Assembly: GCA_023053575.1 (NCBI GenBank)
Contig: JAKZAP010000014.1
Location: 12,240,938-12,304,937 of the forward strand
DNA: 64,000 nucleotides
Direction of reading: 5' to 3'
DNA from: Branchinecta lynchi
Lineage: Eukaryota > Arthropoda > Branchiopoda > Anostraca > Branchinectidae
Shown: one piece after another, positions 1 to 10,054 of the stretch
How positions within the stretch are numbered: position 1 is the stretch's first letter
Layout: every line of letters begins with the position of its first letter
Translations under genes and position numbers: made by a program
The notes under the pieces: model-generated
Seen by the model: only the letters and a program-made list of their open reading frames with translations
The model's database searches: none
Told to the model about the DNA's origin: nothing

Positions 1-535
1 CGAACATCTAATCAACTTCAAATAAAACTTTTACTTTTAACAAACTTTCCGGTTTTGGCCGAATTCCGGGCGAACTACTTGCCCGGCAAGAAAATAGTTT
101 TCACCCTCGTGTTCAGCGTGTCTTCTTATCCCTAAATCAAACATCTAATCAACTTCAAATAAAACTTTTACTTTTAACAGACTTTCCGGTTTTGGCCGGA
201 TTCCGGGCGAACTACTTGTCCGATGACAAACTGGTTTCCACCCTCGTGTTCAGCATGTCTTCTTACACAATAATCGACTATCACATTATATGTTTAAAAA
301 TATTTCATTTGCACCTTAATTTAAACCCCCTCCCCCACCCCTAAATGTAGGGCAACAGAGCCTATCTACGATCTTGACCTTACTCTTGACGTAAACAATC
401 CTCACACCAAGTTTCATCCAAATATCTCATTCCCTTCTAGAGTTATAGTGCGCACAGACGGACGGACAAACGGACAACTTTTGTGATGTCATAGGTATCC
501 CTCCACTTACGTTTTGGGATACCAAAAAAGATTGT
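1..535 (-). repeat. Family B composite repeat, copy B1 (left edge cut)
   Basis: Two tandem monomers of about 137 bp start at 1 and 138 (shared CATCTAATCAACTTC and TTTCCGGTTTTGGCCG). They are followed by a non-tandem body (about 275-500) with a GGACGGAC-type stretch. The copy ends at TTTTGGGATACCAAAA (about 516-531), a decayed GGATCC-centred palindrome. The same order, inverted, is seen at 22650-23698 and 41384-42607, which fixes the orientation as minus. No coding capacity is visible. Confidence 0.75.
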
Positions 536-1205
536 TATACACAGATTCAGCATGTCTTCTTACCCCTAAATCGAACATCTAATCAACTTCAGATAAAACA
601 CTTACTTTTAAAAGACTTTCCGGTTTTGGCCTGATTCCGGGCTAACTACTTGTCGGGCGAAAAAAAATGGTTTTCACCATCGTCTTCAGCATGTTTTCTT
701 ATCCCTAAATCGAACATCTAATCAACTTCAAATAAAACTTATTTTTAAAAGACTTTCCGGTTTTGGCCGGATTCCGGGCTAACTACTTGTCTGGCGAAAA
801 AAAATGGTTTTCACCATCGTGTTCAGCATGTCTTCTTACCCGTATAGCGGACATCTAATCAGCTTCAAATAAAACTTTTACTTTTAACAAACTTTCCGGT
901 TTTGGCCGGATTCCGAGCGAACTAATTATCCAATGACACAATGGTTTTCACCATCGTGATCAACATGTCTTCTTACCCCATAATCGACTATCACATCATC
1001 TGTTTAAAAATATTTCATTTGACCCTTAATTTAAACCCCATCCCCCACCCTAAATGTAGGGCTACAGAGCCCATCTATGAACTCGACCTTACTCTTGACC
1101 CAAAGAGTCCTCACACAAAGTTTCATCAAAACATCTCATTCCCTTCGAGAGTTAGAGCGCGCACAGAGACGGACCCAGTTTTGGGATCCCAAAAACATTC
1201 CTTTG
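536..1205 (-). repeat. Family B composite repeat, copy B2
   Basis: Three further 137-139-bp monomers start at 572, 711 and 848. The same body follows and ends in TTTTGGGATCCCAAAA near 1183-1198. It abuts B1 head to tail, so the two copies form a tandem dimer. The frame at 941-1267 reads through this repeat and is not a gene. Confidence 0.75.
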
Positions 1206-1874
1206 TTTTGTTTTTCCCGTCAACACAGACAGTAGTGGCCTATACAACTTTGGACCTATCTATCTAAGCTTCCCAAGTTTTTGCAAACAAACGATCAAAA
1301 ATTAGCAAGGTTTTTGCAAATAGATTAGTAAAATCAGGTGAGTCGTATGGCACCTAACCCGATGGGAAAAAGAGGCACACCATCACTAGAAAGTAAATTC
1401 AGATATGCTTCCTCTATAAGGACTCGCAAGGGCATAACAATGGACATGAGTCACTATAAACAAATGCATAAATCATACTCTATGAATCACCCTGAGTCAT
1501 AGAAAACTAGAGATGTGAGCATACGTCTATTCAAGCTCTTTTGGGGATCTCCATTTGATACCGCAGAGGTACATATCTATCCGCGACCACTTCTTTAGGT
1601 TAATTAAAGCCATTTCAGAACAAAGTTCATAGGATATTCCAACGATTCAATCATCCCCTGAAGTTGCAGAGACCGAATAGCTCGCCAAAACTTTAAAAGG
1701 GGATCCGCAATTACCGACGTGAGTATACAAAACGTACTGGAAGCTGAATGTACAGAAGCTGCCGCACTGAGCGGATTCACCAGCTTACAGTAATAGGGAC
1801 GGCTCCAAAAGTAGGCAAACCTAGGAAAACTGGTGTGTAGGACATTTATAAGTAGTGAACTGAAAGACAAAATT
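1206..1874. other. Unassigned, no feature recognised
   Basis: Mixed-composition sequence without a recognisable exon, RNA or repeat boundary. Short open frames here show no known motif. Confidence 0.4.
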
Positions 1875-1947
1875 CTTCTCAGCCAGGATTTGAACCCAGG
1901 ACCCTCTGCTTACAAGGCAGCCGTTCTACCAATTGAGCTATCGAGGG
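1875..1947 (-). tRNA. Degenerate tRNA-Thr(TGT)-like sequence
   Basis: Read on the minus strand, a 73-nt cloverleaf is visible: D arm TAGCTCAATTGGTAGAAC, anticodon stem CTGC/GCAG around the loop CTTGTAA (anticodon TGT, threonine), and a T arm with loop TTCAAAT closed by five pairs, two of them G-U type. The D stem has one mismatch. The acceptor stem is badly matched: the 5' strand CCCTCGA faces CTGAGAA with about three mismatches. The A and B box regions look intact. I infer a tRNA pseudogene or the head of a tRNA-derived SINE; a functional gene is unlikely. Confidence 0.6.
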
Positions 1948-2249
1948 GCTTGTGAACACAGTTGACAAACCAATACAGTAGTTGGACAGAAGCCGGCCAT
2001 TGGGACGGTGAACCAACTCGAAGGCAAACTTATCTAATCACTTCACATTCGTTTGTTCCGCAATGTGGATCCTGGTATATCTGCGTGGCTTCGACACTGG
2101 AGTCCTAGACTTCCAAATCAAATTCAAAGATTTGTTTCTGTTGTATTTTTCACGGCACAAGTCCACTGTATAAAGCGCCACGTATGCATTTAATACATAG
2201 AATCTAGATCATCGATTCCTACTATACCCGTCAAACTTCAGCCGCATAC
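1948..2249. other. Unassigned
   Basis: No gene or repeat boundary recognised. If the tRNA-like sequence were a SINE head, its body would extend leftwards (minus orientation), not into this stretch. Confidence 0.3.
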
Positions 2250-2790
2250 GTAAATTCTGGGCAATACCTTCCCTCATTGCGCCAACAAAACGCCAGCCTG
2301 GACTTTGGCACATCTAGGGAGTGTGAACTATGCGCCAGCCTATGCGCTCCCCCAACTTCTCTATCGCTCAACATATTTTGTTGTTAGGCATGTCAACGAA
2401 TTCTCGATACCTCTATCTTGACCAGATGCGATTTGGAGCGACACATTTTCGGGAAACATACCCCCCTCCAACTCCCCCAACCGAGGTCGGATCAGATCGG
2501 GACCTCAGAATGGCACATCTAGGACCCTTCCAACTCTCCTCCCACTGGCCTTCCGTCCGTTAGACCCTTATTTCCGGGACCCCCTCCAACTCCAACTCCT
2601 CCCCACCGTTGGTGGATATGGTTGGATCAAACAAACTGCGTATCTTTGAAATCTGCTCTCATAATCCATCCAGTTTCACTCCAAACGAATCACCCGTTCG
2701 CAAGTAACGTGGAGCACAAGATCCAGGATTCCCATCCCTCCACTCCCCCACTGATGACCGGATCCAGAAAAGAGCAATTAAGATTATCCC
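2250..2790 (-). repeat. Family A, highly decayed copy
   Basis: Scattered family A phrases remain: CCCCCTCCAACTCCCCCAAC, GGATCAGATC, AACGAATCACCCGTTCGCAAGT and CCATCCCTCCACTCCCCCAC. They are in the order expected for a minus-strand copy. The open frames at 2330 and 2622 are by-products of its C-rich composition. Confidence 0.55.
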
Positions 2791-3197
2791 GGGCCCAGTG
2801 TACGTTAGTTACTGCTAGTTACGCTAGTTACTTTCCACAAATGTCTAAATTCTGAACTTCTGAGATCAATGTTGCCTGAGTATGTTGAACAAAATAAAAA
2901 CAGACCCAACACGCGTACTCAAACCCACTGAAACAAAGCTAAATTACACATTATCCAGCGGATGCAACTGTACGATATGTTAACTCGTTTGTGCCGTACT
3001 TTGTTCGTTCGTTTAATAGTTCTTAGGCGTGTTTATATGGTATTATTTGTCATTTGTCATTGGCCATTTTATATCCCTTTGAAAGTGCTATGTTGACTTA
3101 CCTTTGCTAGCTATCTTTTCTATTTTGGTAAATAAACGATATATATATATCCGAGAAAGAAAGTTTTCCATACGATTATGTCGAGTTCTTTCTATGC
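2791..3197. other. AT-rich spacer with a retroposon-like tail
   Basis: No gene seen. At 3130-3150 the sequence GTAAATAAACG runs into (AT)n, the AATAAA-plus-microsatellite pattern seen at other retroposon 3' ends in this window. It may be the 3' end of a plus-strand retroposon fragment. Confidence 0.35.
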
Positions 3198-3580
3198 GTG
3201 CCAGGTTTCATCGTCGTTTCTTTTGTGGAAGTGATCGACTACTCTAAGCGTGCCCCCCCCCCCCCCCCCCAAAGAAAAAAAAAAGAAGAAAACTCCCCCT
3301 GCAGTCATCGAATCTGGTTCGGACTTAGACATCTGAGACGCGAGGTCTTTTCAAATATTGAGTTTCATTTAGATCGAATCACCTGTTCGAAAGTTATACA
3401 TACCTCAAGATTTCGAATCTCGTCAGTCATCGAATCTAGTTTGGACTTAGGCCTACAGTGGACATCTGAGACGCGATGTCTTTTCAAATATTGAGTTTCT
3501 TTTAGAAGGAATCACCTGTTCGAAAGTTATACATACCTCAAGATTTGATGCCTTTTTATGGCAAGTGCCATAAAAAGGAA
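3198..3580 (-). repeat. Family A terminal fragment with perfect end hairpin
   Basis: Two modules with TTCAAATATTGAGTTTC and CACCTGTTCGAAAGTTATACAT are about 120 bp apart, followed by a terminal hairpin at 3551-3578 made of 13-bp arms CCTTTTTATGGCA/TGCCATAAAAAGG around AG. Longer versions of this hairpin mark the same end of the copies at 35079, 50148 and 61508. Confidence 0.75.
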
Positions 3581-3658
3581 AAAACACCAAGCACAAAGCA
3601 TTATATGTCAATTGACTGAAATACTAAACTGGTTCTAAAAAAAAACATTTATTCAAAC

Positions 3659-3940
3659 AATGATAAGATAAGATAAGATTTATTTCCGGAAAAGCACAAA
3701 GGGCCATGGAAACAAGAAAACAACACAAAAACGAAAACATAGCCGCAACCACTATTTACAAAAAACTTTCCCTGTGAATCATGGCTACCTTTAGGAATCT
3801 TCCCAAATTTCTTATATCTCTAAAACTTCTACTTTTCAAAATTTGTTTAAACCTTTCCTCCCCCCAAATCATTTCCCCAAATATTTCCTTCCTCAGGTCT
3901 TTTAACTCCTGACACTCACACATTAAATGGAATATACATG
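3659..3940 (-). pseudogene. Non-LTR retrotransposon 3' end, C-terminal zinc-knuckle fragment
   Basis: Read on the minus strand, a frame at about 3930-3780 encodes CIFHLMCECQELKDLRKEIFG followed by LGRFLKVAMIHR. This is the CCHC-type C-terminus common in LINE ORF2 proteins (reverse transcriptase and endonuclease carriers). It is followed by an untranslated stretch containing CCATGGCCCTTTGTGC and a 3' tail AAATAAATC(TTATC)n, seen on the plus strand as GATAAGATAAGATAAGAT at 3661-3678. Only the last part of the element remains. Related ends lie at 36120-36330 and 56330-56502. Confidence 0.7.
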
Positions 3941-3944
3941 TTTA

Positions 3945-4150
3945 CAACGGAACTTGTAATCTATTACAAGTTTGTTTCCTTCCCCGAAGTTCAACTAGAG
4001 GATTGACAGCCTGACGAAGAAGACCCTATAAATGATATTGAAATATTCAAAATATTGCCAAGAAGGGCCGCAATATCGTTGATGAAGAATCATAGCTGAC
4101 GTATCCGTTGTAAACATTGTTTGAATAAATGGTTCTAAGAAATTCCTGAA
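3945..4150 (+). mobile_element. Penelope-like terminal fragment with decayed hammerhead core
   Basis: It shares TTTGTTTCCTTCCCCGAAGTT, CTAGAGGATTGACAGCCTGACGA and AATCATAGCTGACGTATCCG with the cluster at 9290-9856. The hammerhead elements are CTGACGA at 4011-4017, a stem II interrupted by an insertion of about 30 bp, and GCAA where GAAA is needed (4070-4073), so catalysis is not expected. Assignment to Penelope-like elements rests on the hammerhead and on family knowledge; no reverse transcriptase is present. Confidence 0.5.
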
Positions 4151-4450
4151 AAATATCATGTACCCTAGATCTAGCAAAAGCTGGATCTAGGGTACTGCAC
4201 AAACCAATATAGCCTACATTGCAAAACCAAGGCGAATCTGTTTTCCCAGGTGCATTTCCATGAAGACACAGGTGGCGCCGACAAGACTGTGTTCCATCCA
4301 ACAAATCAACAATCATAGGCAGAAAGCCTATCCCTAGCAGAACTTCCATTCCCAACTAAAAATAACATCCCCATCTCAAACCGTCCCCGCACAAATATGT
4401 CCCCTTAAACAAGAATTCACAAATGCAGTGAGATGTGATTCAAGGGTTCT
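4151..4450. other. Unassigned
   Basis: The minus-strand open frames at 3995-4355 lie partly over the Penelope-like fragment and have no recognised motif. A short inverted repeat (TACCCTAGATC/GATCTAGGGTA) lies at 4160-4194. Confidence 0.3.
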
Positions 4451-4985
4451 CTCACTATCAAGGTCAATTGGCTCTTCCAAGACCTTCACCCTCGCAGTGC
4501 AGTCGCCGGATCCGGTATGGATTTATTAAACTGCTAGCCTGACTTTATGGCATGTCCGCTAGCCAAGTTTTGACCTACCCCATACGCCCCCCATGTCGCC
4601 GGATTCCGTATCGATCTCTAAATGGCAGCAGGATCTCCCTGCCCGCTAAGTTCCGTCCCGATCCCCATACTTCAAGCATGTGACCGCGCCACCCTCCAAC
4701 TTCCAGCATACTGCCCAGATAACTACTGTACTGACCTTCCTTTCAGCCAAGTTCCGCCCCAATCGCACCACCCCACGCGTTCCTTGGTGTACCCTTCCTC
4801 CAACTCCCAACTCAGTCTTCGGATCTCTTGCCAATTACGATGTTTCATCCGGATCAGATCAATTGTGCATGCTACAAGACTTCCGGGGCCCCATCCACCC
4901 TCCCTAACGATGCTCGGATCCAGTCATGATCTATAAATGGTAAATCCAGTGCACAGGATAGTTCTGCCCGCCAAGGTTCGTCCCG
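4451..4985. repeat. Long repeat D, copy 1
   Basis: From TCTCACTATCAAGGTCAATT to about 4835 this is nearly identical to 16820-17178, with small indels. The content resembles a decayed family A derivative (AAGTTCCGTCCCGATCCCC, CTCCAACTCCCAACTC). Several overlapping frames on both strands are open here; that comes from composition and duplication, and no protein is recognised. Confidence 0.7.
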
Positions 4986-5118
4986 AAATATATATTTGAA
5001 TAATTTGTGTTTGTGTTTGACAAGTTTCTGATACATTTAAACTAGTGTCGATTTATTTTGTTTTATGAAATTTTCAAACTAGTGTTAATATGAACGAAAG
5101 TGTGTTAATACAAACGAT

Positions 5119-5205
5119 CAGGGGCGTCCCGAGGTGGAGGACTGCACCCCCCCCCCCCCCAGAAGGCTTGTGGGAAAAACTCCCGGTAAATTTTAGCGGG
5201 TGTAG
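5119..5205 (+). mobile_element. hAT-like terminus (CAGGGGCGTC) fragment
   Basis: It begins CAGGGGCGTCCCGAGG and contains a poly-C tract and CCCGGTAAATTTTAGCGGG, as in the termini at 7031 (minus) and 15591 (plus). The matching opposite end was not found. Confidence 0.45.
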
Positions 5206-5258
5206 CGAAACCGTGCCAGTTCAAAATTGTCAAATTCACCTGAACTTGACGACTTCTA

Positions 5259-5451
5259 GAGAATCTGCCAGATTATTACGCAGGGACCCTACCGGAATTT
5301 TGCTCTTGGAATCTGCCGAAATCTTGCTCAAGGAATCTGCCGGAGCTTGACTCAGGGAATTTACTGGAGGTTGGGTCAGGGGATCTACCAGAATTTGCCC
5401 CACGTAATCAACCAGAGTTTCGCTCAAGGGATCTACAGAAATTTTGCTGCA
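5259..5451. repeat. 24-bp minisatellite, about 8 units
   Basis: The tandem unit approximates GGAATCTGCC-GGAATTTTGCTCAA with 10-30 percent divergence between units. Because 24 is a multiple of three, the minus-strand frame shows 8-residue repeats (for example VNSLSQAP, ADSLSKIS). I see no sign that it is translated. Confidence 0.75.
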
Positions 5452-5621
5452 TACCGGATAAGTACGGACTCAGAGCTTAGCGGAATGATACCGACACACC
5501 GAGATGTGTAGACAAACAACAGAGCTGGAACGTTCAGCGGGTGATTCCGGTAATCTCGTAAATTTCCGTAGCTTTCAAAATTTAGATAACTTCTGAAATT
5601 TGCATCATTTCGAACTACAAA

Positions 5622-6131
5622 TGTTGTTTCAGTTTCAGTTTATTTCAAATATCAACACATCGTCGCTTGGGGCCAAATGGCGTTTTGAATACGTCAAGAT
5701 ACATGAAGGCAAACCAATAATGTCTGTCATAATATCAAGATAAATAATTCAAACTGAGTATGGCCTAACAAAAAAACATAGAAGTGAGACACACACAAGA
5801 ATGACTAAACCTCTTTGTTGAAAATATGTACAAATTTAGGGATAAAACTATTACGGTACCGCTCCGTACGGTAGTAACGGGGTTCTAGCTTGGGTATTCG
5901 CTCCACACACAAATGTTCCAGGAATAATACCACGGTACCGTCTTCTCCAATTTTGACAGCCTCCTCGACTCCTTTCCGGTAGTAAGCCGGGAAGAGTTCA
6001 AAACAAGTTAGCCTTGTTCCGACATGATCTGGAAAGTCGCCAGAAGAGCCTCGAAACAAATAAAAAGTTTGAAGATATATTCGAAATCTTTCATGTATTG
6101 AAAGGTGTCTAATAACTAGTATGGAAATCAC
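5622..6131 (-). pseudogene. Non-LTR retrotransposon ORF2 C-terminus with 3' tail
   Basis: The minus-strand frame ends in PRYYRTERYRNSFIPKFVHIFN, the characteristic carboxyl end of CR1/L2/Jockey-type LINE polyproteins, with the stop near 5805. About 160 bp of 3' untranslated sequence follows, then AAATAAACTGAAACTGAAAC on the minus strand (5622-5646). The 5' side is lost near 6131 and no reverse-transcriptase motif is left. The exact clade is not resolved. Confidence 0.7.
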
Positions 6132-6164
6132 AGAAAGCTGGCTAAGACACTCCCTGTTACCTCA

Positions 6165-6415
6165 AACCAAGAGCTGGAAGCTCATATGGCACTTGCAAGG
6201 CTGGGTCAGATGGAAGTGATGGTCAAAAGTTTCATCCTGATCGCTCCACTCTATGCGTGTCACAAGATGTCCGGTTCTCCCGTCCGATCCCCCCTCCCTT
6301 TAAGTTCATCGGATCCCGTCCGGACTTGAAGCGGGACATGCTGAGACATGAGGTCTTTCAAGATATCAAGTTTCGTTAAGATCTGATAACCCATTCGAAA
6401 GTTAGTGACGGAAGA
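6165..6415 (-). repeat. Family A, 5'-truncated copy
   Basis: It starts with the family terminus CCAAGAGCTGGAAGCTCATATGGCACTT and runs through the modules TTTCATCCTGATCGCTCCAC and TCTTTCAAGATATCAAGTTTCG. It stops at 6415, where the hAT-like fragment begins. Confidence 0.75.
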
Positions 6416-7031
6416 CAGTGGTGAGATTGATGAAGATTGCTTAGAGCCTGAACAAAAAAAAATCAATAAATCTTTTTCGTAAGGCACACAACAAAAATAC
6501 AAGCGCATAGAGGTACCACAAACTATACGGAAGTTCCACTATTTGAAAATCGATTATTCGTAAACAGTGGAAGAACCAAGTAACGCATTTTCAGCGCGTC
6601 TTCAAGATAATTCAAGTGAATAAATGATGGGTAACTAGATTTCCGTATCCTAAACCTTTTCGGTTAAACTTTAAATTGAAATTCTCCAACTCTGGATGAA
6701 TTTTGGTGTGTCGTGCAAGCAGCGCACAGGCTAAACGTTATTACTAGAACCCCGGGGGAAAATACAAAATCCCTAAGGTAGGTCAAAATATTTCAGTGTC
6801 TTCAAATATCAGATGTAAACTAAGCTGCTTTTTAAGTTAAACTTTAACGAGCCTATTTTTTGTTTACTGTCGTTTGTAACACATAGCTGGGGTTAGACTA
6901 AAACAGTATTTTAGAGTTTCTGCAGAGATAGTCACTACGGAGTATTTCCGGTAAAACCTAAAAAAATTCCGGTAAAATTCTGAAGCCCCCCCCCCCCTCC
7001 CTAGTACCAGGAAGGTGTCCGGACGCCCCTG
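6416..7031 (-). mobile_element. hAT-like element end, minus orientation
   Basis: Read leftwards from 7031 it starts CAGGGGCGTCCGGACACC, then a poly-G tract, then sequence shared with 15591-16060 (GGCTCGTTAAA, GGGATTTTGTATTTT, GTGAATAAATGATGGGT). Its distal part (TTCACGAATAATCAATTTTC-like) is shared with 20811-21060. The truncated 3' end abuts family A, so no target duplication can be read. No transposase frame survives. Confidence 0.5.
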
Positions 7032-7039
7032 CAAACAAT

Positions 7040-7108
7040 AACCACAAAATCGGCTTGACGGTTGTAGGCTATTGGTTTTGAGAATAAACGGAACTGAACT
7101 GAATTAAA
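7040..7108 (+). repeat. Retroposon 3' tail
   Basis: GTAGGCTATTGGTTTTGAGAATAAACGGAACTGAACTGAATT: a 3' end pattern AATAAA followed by pentamers (GAACT)n. The upstream body is short and unassigned. Confidence 0.5.
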
Positions 7109-7279
7109 TCCATCTGTCCAAGCTATGCATGTCACAAAATTTCCGGGACACCCGCAACGGCCGAATCTGGCCTAGAAGTGTAAATAGACCATCTAGGACA
7201 CGATATCTTTCCAATTATCAAGTTCCATCCGAATCAGATAACGCATTCGAGATTTTGCATGCCACACAGGGATCCTCCC

Positions 7280-7608
7280 GCAACTTTTATTTATTTATTT
7301 ATTTATTTCAAAATATAGCCAACTGGGGCTGCTACATAACAATACACTAAAAAAACTAAAAAAAAAACAAATATACTGAAGGCACGAAGCCTCCAACAAA
7401 CAAAGTACTCAATCAGAATGGGTCAACCCACTCGAATCAGGATGGGTCAAACCCATAGTAACTTTCCCACGTGGCCAGATCTGGTAGGTTACGGACCAGC
7501 AAATTTGAGAACATATGCGCTAGCAGCAAGTTCCTTCCGTTGGTAAAAACATATACTATTTTATAGCATAGGTTTACATTTCTAGCTCCGGACTTTACCA
7601 TGGAGGCC
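7280..7608 (-). mobile_element. Retroposon 3' fragment inserted in family A
   Basis: On the minus strand it ends GAAATAAATAAATAAATAAA (plus-strand ATTT repeats at 7287-7313). It separates a family A piece (7109-7279) from the next family A terminus at 7612. A minus-strand frame of 60 residues at 7437-7619 has no motif I recognise. Confidence 0.5.
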
Positions 7609-9402
7609 TGAAATAACACAAGCTACGAGCTCATATAGCACTTGATACTGGTAGGTGGTATAAGAAAGTAGATGAGAACGTCACAAAATACCCCGCCATC
7701 CAAAAATGTTATTCGGACCTAGAAATAGGATATATTTAGTTTCAATCAAGCCTGAGCATTTCCGGCATCGCCTTTGATCATCTAGGGCAAACGACCTTTC
7801 TACCTTCCAAGTTTCAACCCAGCAGATCCAATCGTTTGGTCCCTAAAGCCCCCCCCCCCCCCCCACTCCCCCTACCACGGCCAAATCTGCTTCGGACTCT
7901 TTAATGCATCATCTGAAGCATTTTCTCTTACTACCTATCAAGTTTAACTCTAATATGAGCACTTTGGGGAACTTCCGGTAGCTTTACCCCATCCCCCACC
8001 AAAGCCGGATCCGGTTCGAACCCTAAAATATATCATCTAGGGTATGTGATAGCCTTGATAGCATATCTCTGCATTCCAAGTTTCATTTAAATCGCTCCAC
8101 TTGTTTGACCCCGATGCGAGCCACAACAGTTCCGGGACTGCCCTTTAACTCCCCCCACTATGGCTAAATACGACTCGGAAACATAAACGTCGCACCTCTG
8201 ACATCTCCTATTCCCCTCCATCAAGCTTGACGGGAATTATAGCATAGCCTATCTGCAAATTTCCGGTTCCCGCACCCCCCCCCCCCCCCCCCAACCCAAC
8301 CATGGCCACATGTGGTTTGAACGCACGTTTTGCTAGTCTAAGTCATCAGTTCTTATCACCCATATAGTTCCACTCGAATCGGACCACCCGCTCGCAACTT
8401 ATTGAAGCAAGTGATTTCCGGATTCCCCTTCCCTCAACTCCCCAAAGACGGTCAGATCCAGGAAGACAAGTTTTTCTAGGGCATTATGTCGGGTCTTAAG
8501 TCACTAATACGCCTGCAAAGTTTCATCGTCCTTACAATATCTGAACTGTCGATCACTGGAATTCCAAGAAACACCCTCTAACTCCCCCCACAGAGCCCAG
8601 ATACGATCTGGTTCTGTCAATTACGTACCTAGGGCTAATGCTTGTTCCTCCCACCAAAATCCAGCGCAATTCCTCGACTCTAAGCGTTTCACGAGATTTC
8701 CGGTGCCCCCTTCCAATCCCTCCCCCACAAGAATCGGATCAGATCAGGACTTGACATGGAACATTCGAGACGATAGCTCTTTCCAATTGCCAAGTTTCAT
8801 TCAATTCCGGTCACCCGTTCCCTCCACCCCCCCCCCCCCCCCATGATGGTCGGTTCGGGGAAACGACTATTCTTGAGTCAGTGTGTTCGGGTCCCTGATA
8901 TGCCCTCATCGCTCACCAGAATTCCGGACCCCCTTTCCAACTCCCCCACAGTGCCCGAATCCGGTCCGGTTTTGTCAACGATGTATCTAGGACTTGTGCT
9001 TGTTCTTCTCGTCACGTTTCATCCCGATCCCTCCACTCTAAGCGTTTTTCAAGATTTCCGGTCCCCCCTCTAGCTCTCCCCCCCCCCAAGTCACCGGATC
9101 TGGTCCGGATTTGAAGTGGCTCGTCTGAGTACCGGTCTCTCCAAATATCAAGTTTCATTCAGATCCTATCACCCGTTCAAAGTTATAAATACCTCAAGAT
9201 CCACCATCCCCCCACTCCCTTCACGATGCTCGGATCGGGGAAGTGACTATTTCCAACTTAATCTTTTGGGGTTCTTGATAGGCCTGCTATCCGGATTACA
9301 GGTTTGTTTCCTTCCCCGACATTGACCCATAAGATTGACAGCCTGACGAGGACCCTTGCCAAGAAGGGCCGAAATATCTTTTATTCAAACAATGTTTACA
9401 AC

Positions 9403-9478
9403 GGATACGTCAGCTATGATTGTTCATCAGCGATATTTCGGCCCTTCTTGGCAAGGGTCCTCGTCAGGCTGTTAATCC
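9403..9478 (-). ncRNA. Candidate hammerhead ribozyme
   Basis: On the minus strand: stem I strand GGATTAACAGC, core CTGACGA (9461-9467), stem II GG(A)CCCTT/AAGGGCC closing a GCCAAG loop (9440-9460), core GAAA (9436-9439), a very short stem III, then stem I strand GCTGACGTATCC (9403-9414). Stem I has CAGC/GCTG and GGAT/ATCC helices with an internal loop. The predicted cut follows ATA, between 9415 and 9414. Both conserved cores and all stem I/II pairings come directly from the sequence. Hammerheads with short stem III are known from Penelope-like elements. The weak stem III and the ATA triplet lower certainty. Confidence 0.55.
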
Positions 9479-9635
9479 TCTAGTTCAACTTCGGGGAAGG
9501 AAGCAAACCTGATTACAGGTTTGCTTCCTTCCCCGAAGGGGTCCTCGTCAGGCTGTTAATCCTCTAGTTCAACTTCGGGGAGGAAGGAAGCAAACCTGTA
9601 ATCAGATTTGCTTCCTTCCCCGAAGTTGAACTAGA

Positions 9636-9711
9636 GGATTAACAGCCTGACGAGGACCCTTGCCAAGAAGGGCCAAAATATCGCTGATGAACAATCATGG
9701 CTGACGTATCC
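9636..9711 (+). ncRNA. Decayed hammerhead copy
   Basis: It has the same architecture as the minus-strand copy, with CTGACGA at 9647-9653 and intact stem II. The second core reads AAAA in place of GAAA, and one stem I-flanking base differs (CATGGCTGAC). The G-to-A change at the catalytic G12 position should abolish activity. Confidence 0.4.
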
Positions 9712-10054
9712 GTTGTAAACATGGTTTGAATAAATGTTTCAAAGTCAGCTTGGGCTCAAAGAATATTTAGCCGAAATATCACTGATGAACAATCGTAGCT
9801 GACTTAAACATTGTTTGAATATATGTTTCAAAGTCAGCTTGGGCTCAAAGAATATTTAGGCCTGCTAAGTTTCAACGTCCTGGCTTATGGAAGTGCCCGA
9901 ACTAGCAAAACATGGACCGACTGACAGAACAACGGACGATTTAGGTCCACAAAAAGTGTCCTGCTTCTGTGCTTTTAAATATTTCCTCTAACTTGATTTT
10001 TCGTTTGTTTAAGTGACAAGGGTATTAGTGGTCTATACAAGTGACATATTTTCC

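Larger units (their letters stand above)
9290..9856. mobile_element. Penelope-like terminal cluster, inserted with 11-bp duplication
   Basis: TAGGCCTGCTA at 9279-9289 is repeated at 9857-9867, exactly where family A is interrupted; this marks a target-site duplication. Inside are at least four pieces of the same terminal sequence in both orientations: a plus piece at 9296-9378, a minus piece at 9379-9511, a minus piece at 9520-9597 and a plus piece at 9600-9856 (itself partly repeated). All share TTTGCTTCCTTCCCCGAAG and CTAGAGGATTAACAGCCTGACGAGG. No reverse transcriptase is present, so this is a scrambled, non-coding insertion. Confidence 0.6.
7109..9950 (-). repeat. Family A fragments, interrupted by two retroelements
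   Basis: A fragment at 7109-7279 is followed by a nearly complete copy from the terminus AACACAAGCTACGAGCTCATATAG (7610-7633) to the opposite end GAAGTGCCCGAACTAGCAAAAC with GACCGACTGACAG near 9884-9938. Modules with CAAGTTTCATC recur every 130-170 bp, with poly-C tracts at 7850, 8276, 8828 and 9077. The insertion at 9290-9856 is excluded. Frames such as 8843-9073 are repeat-derived. Confidence 0.8.

Noticed and set aside
4622..4936. Pair of overlapping frames on opposite strands
   Set aside because: They fall in long repeat D, recur at 16930-17191 with different endings, and have no recognised protein.
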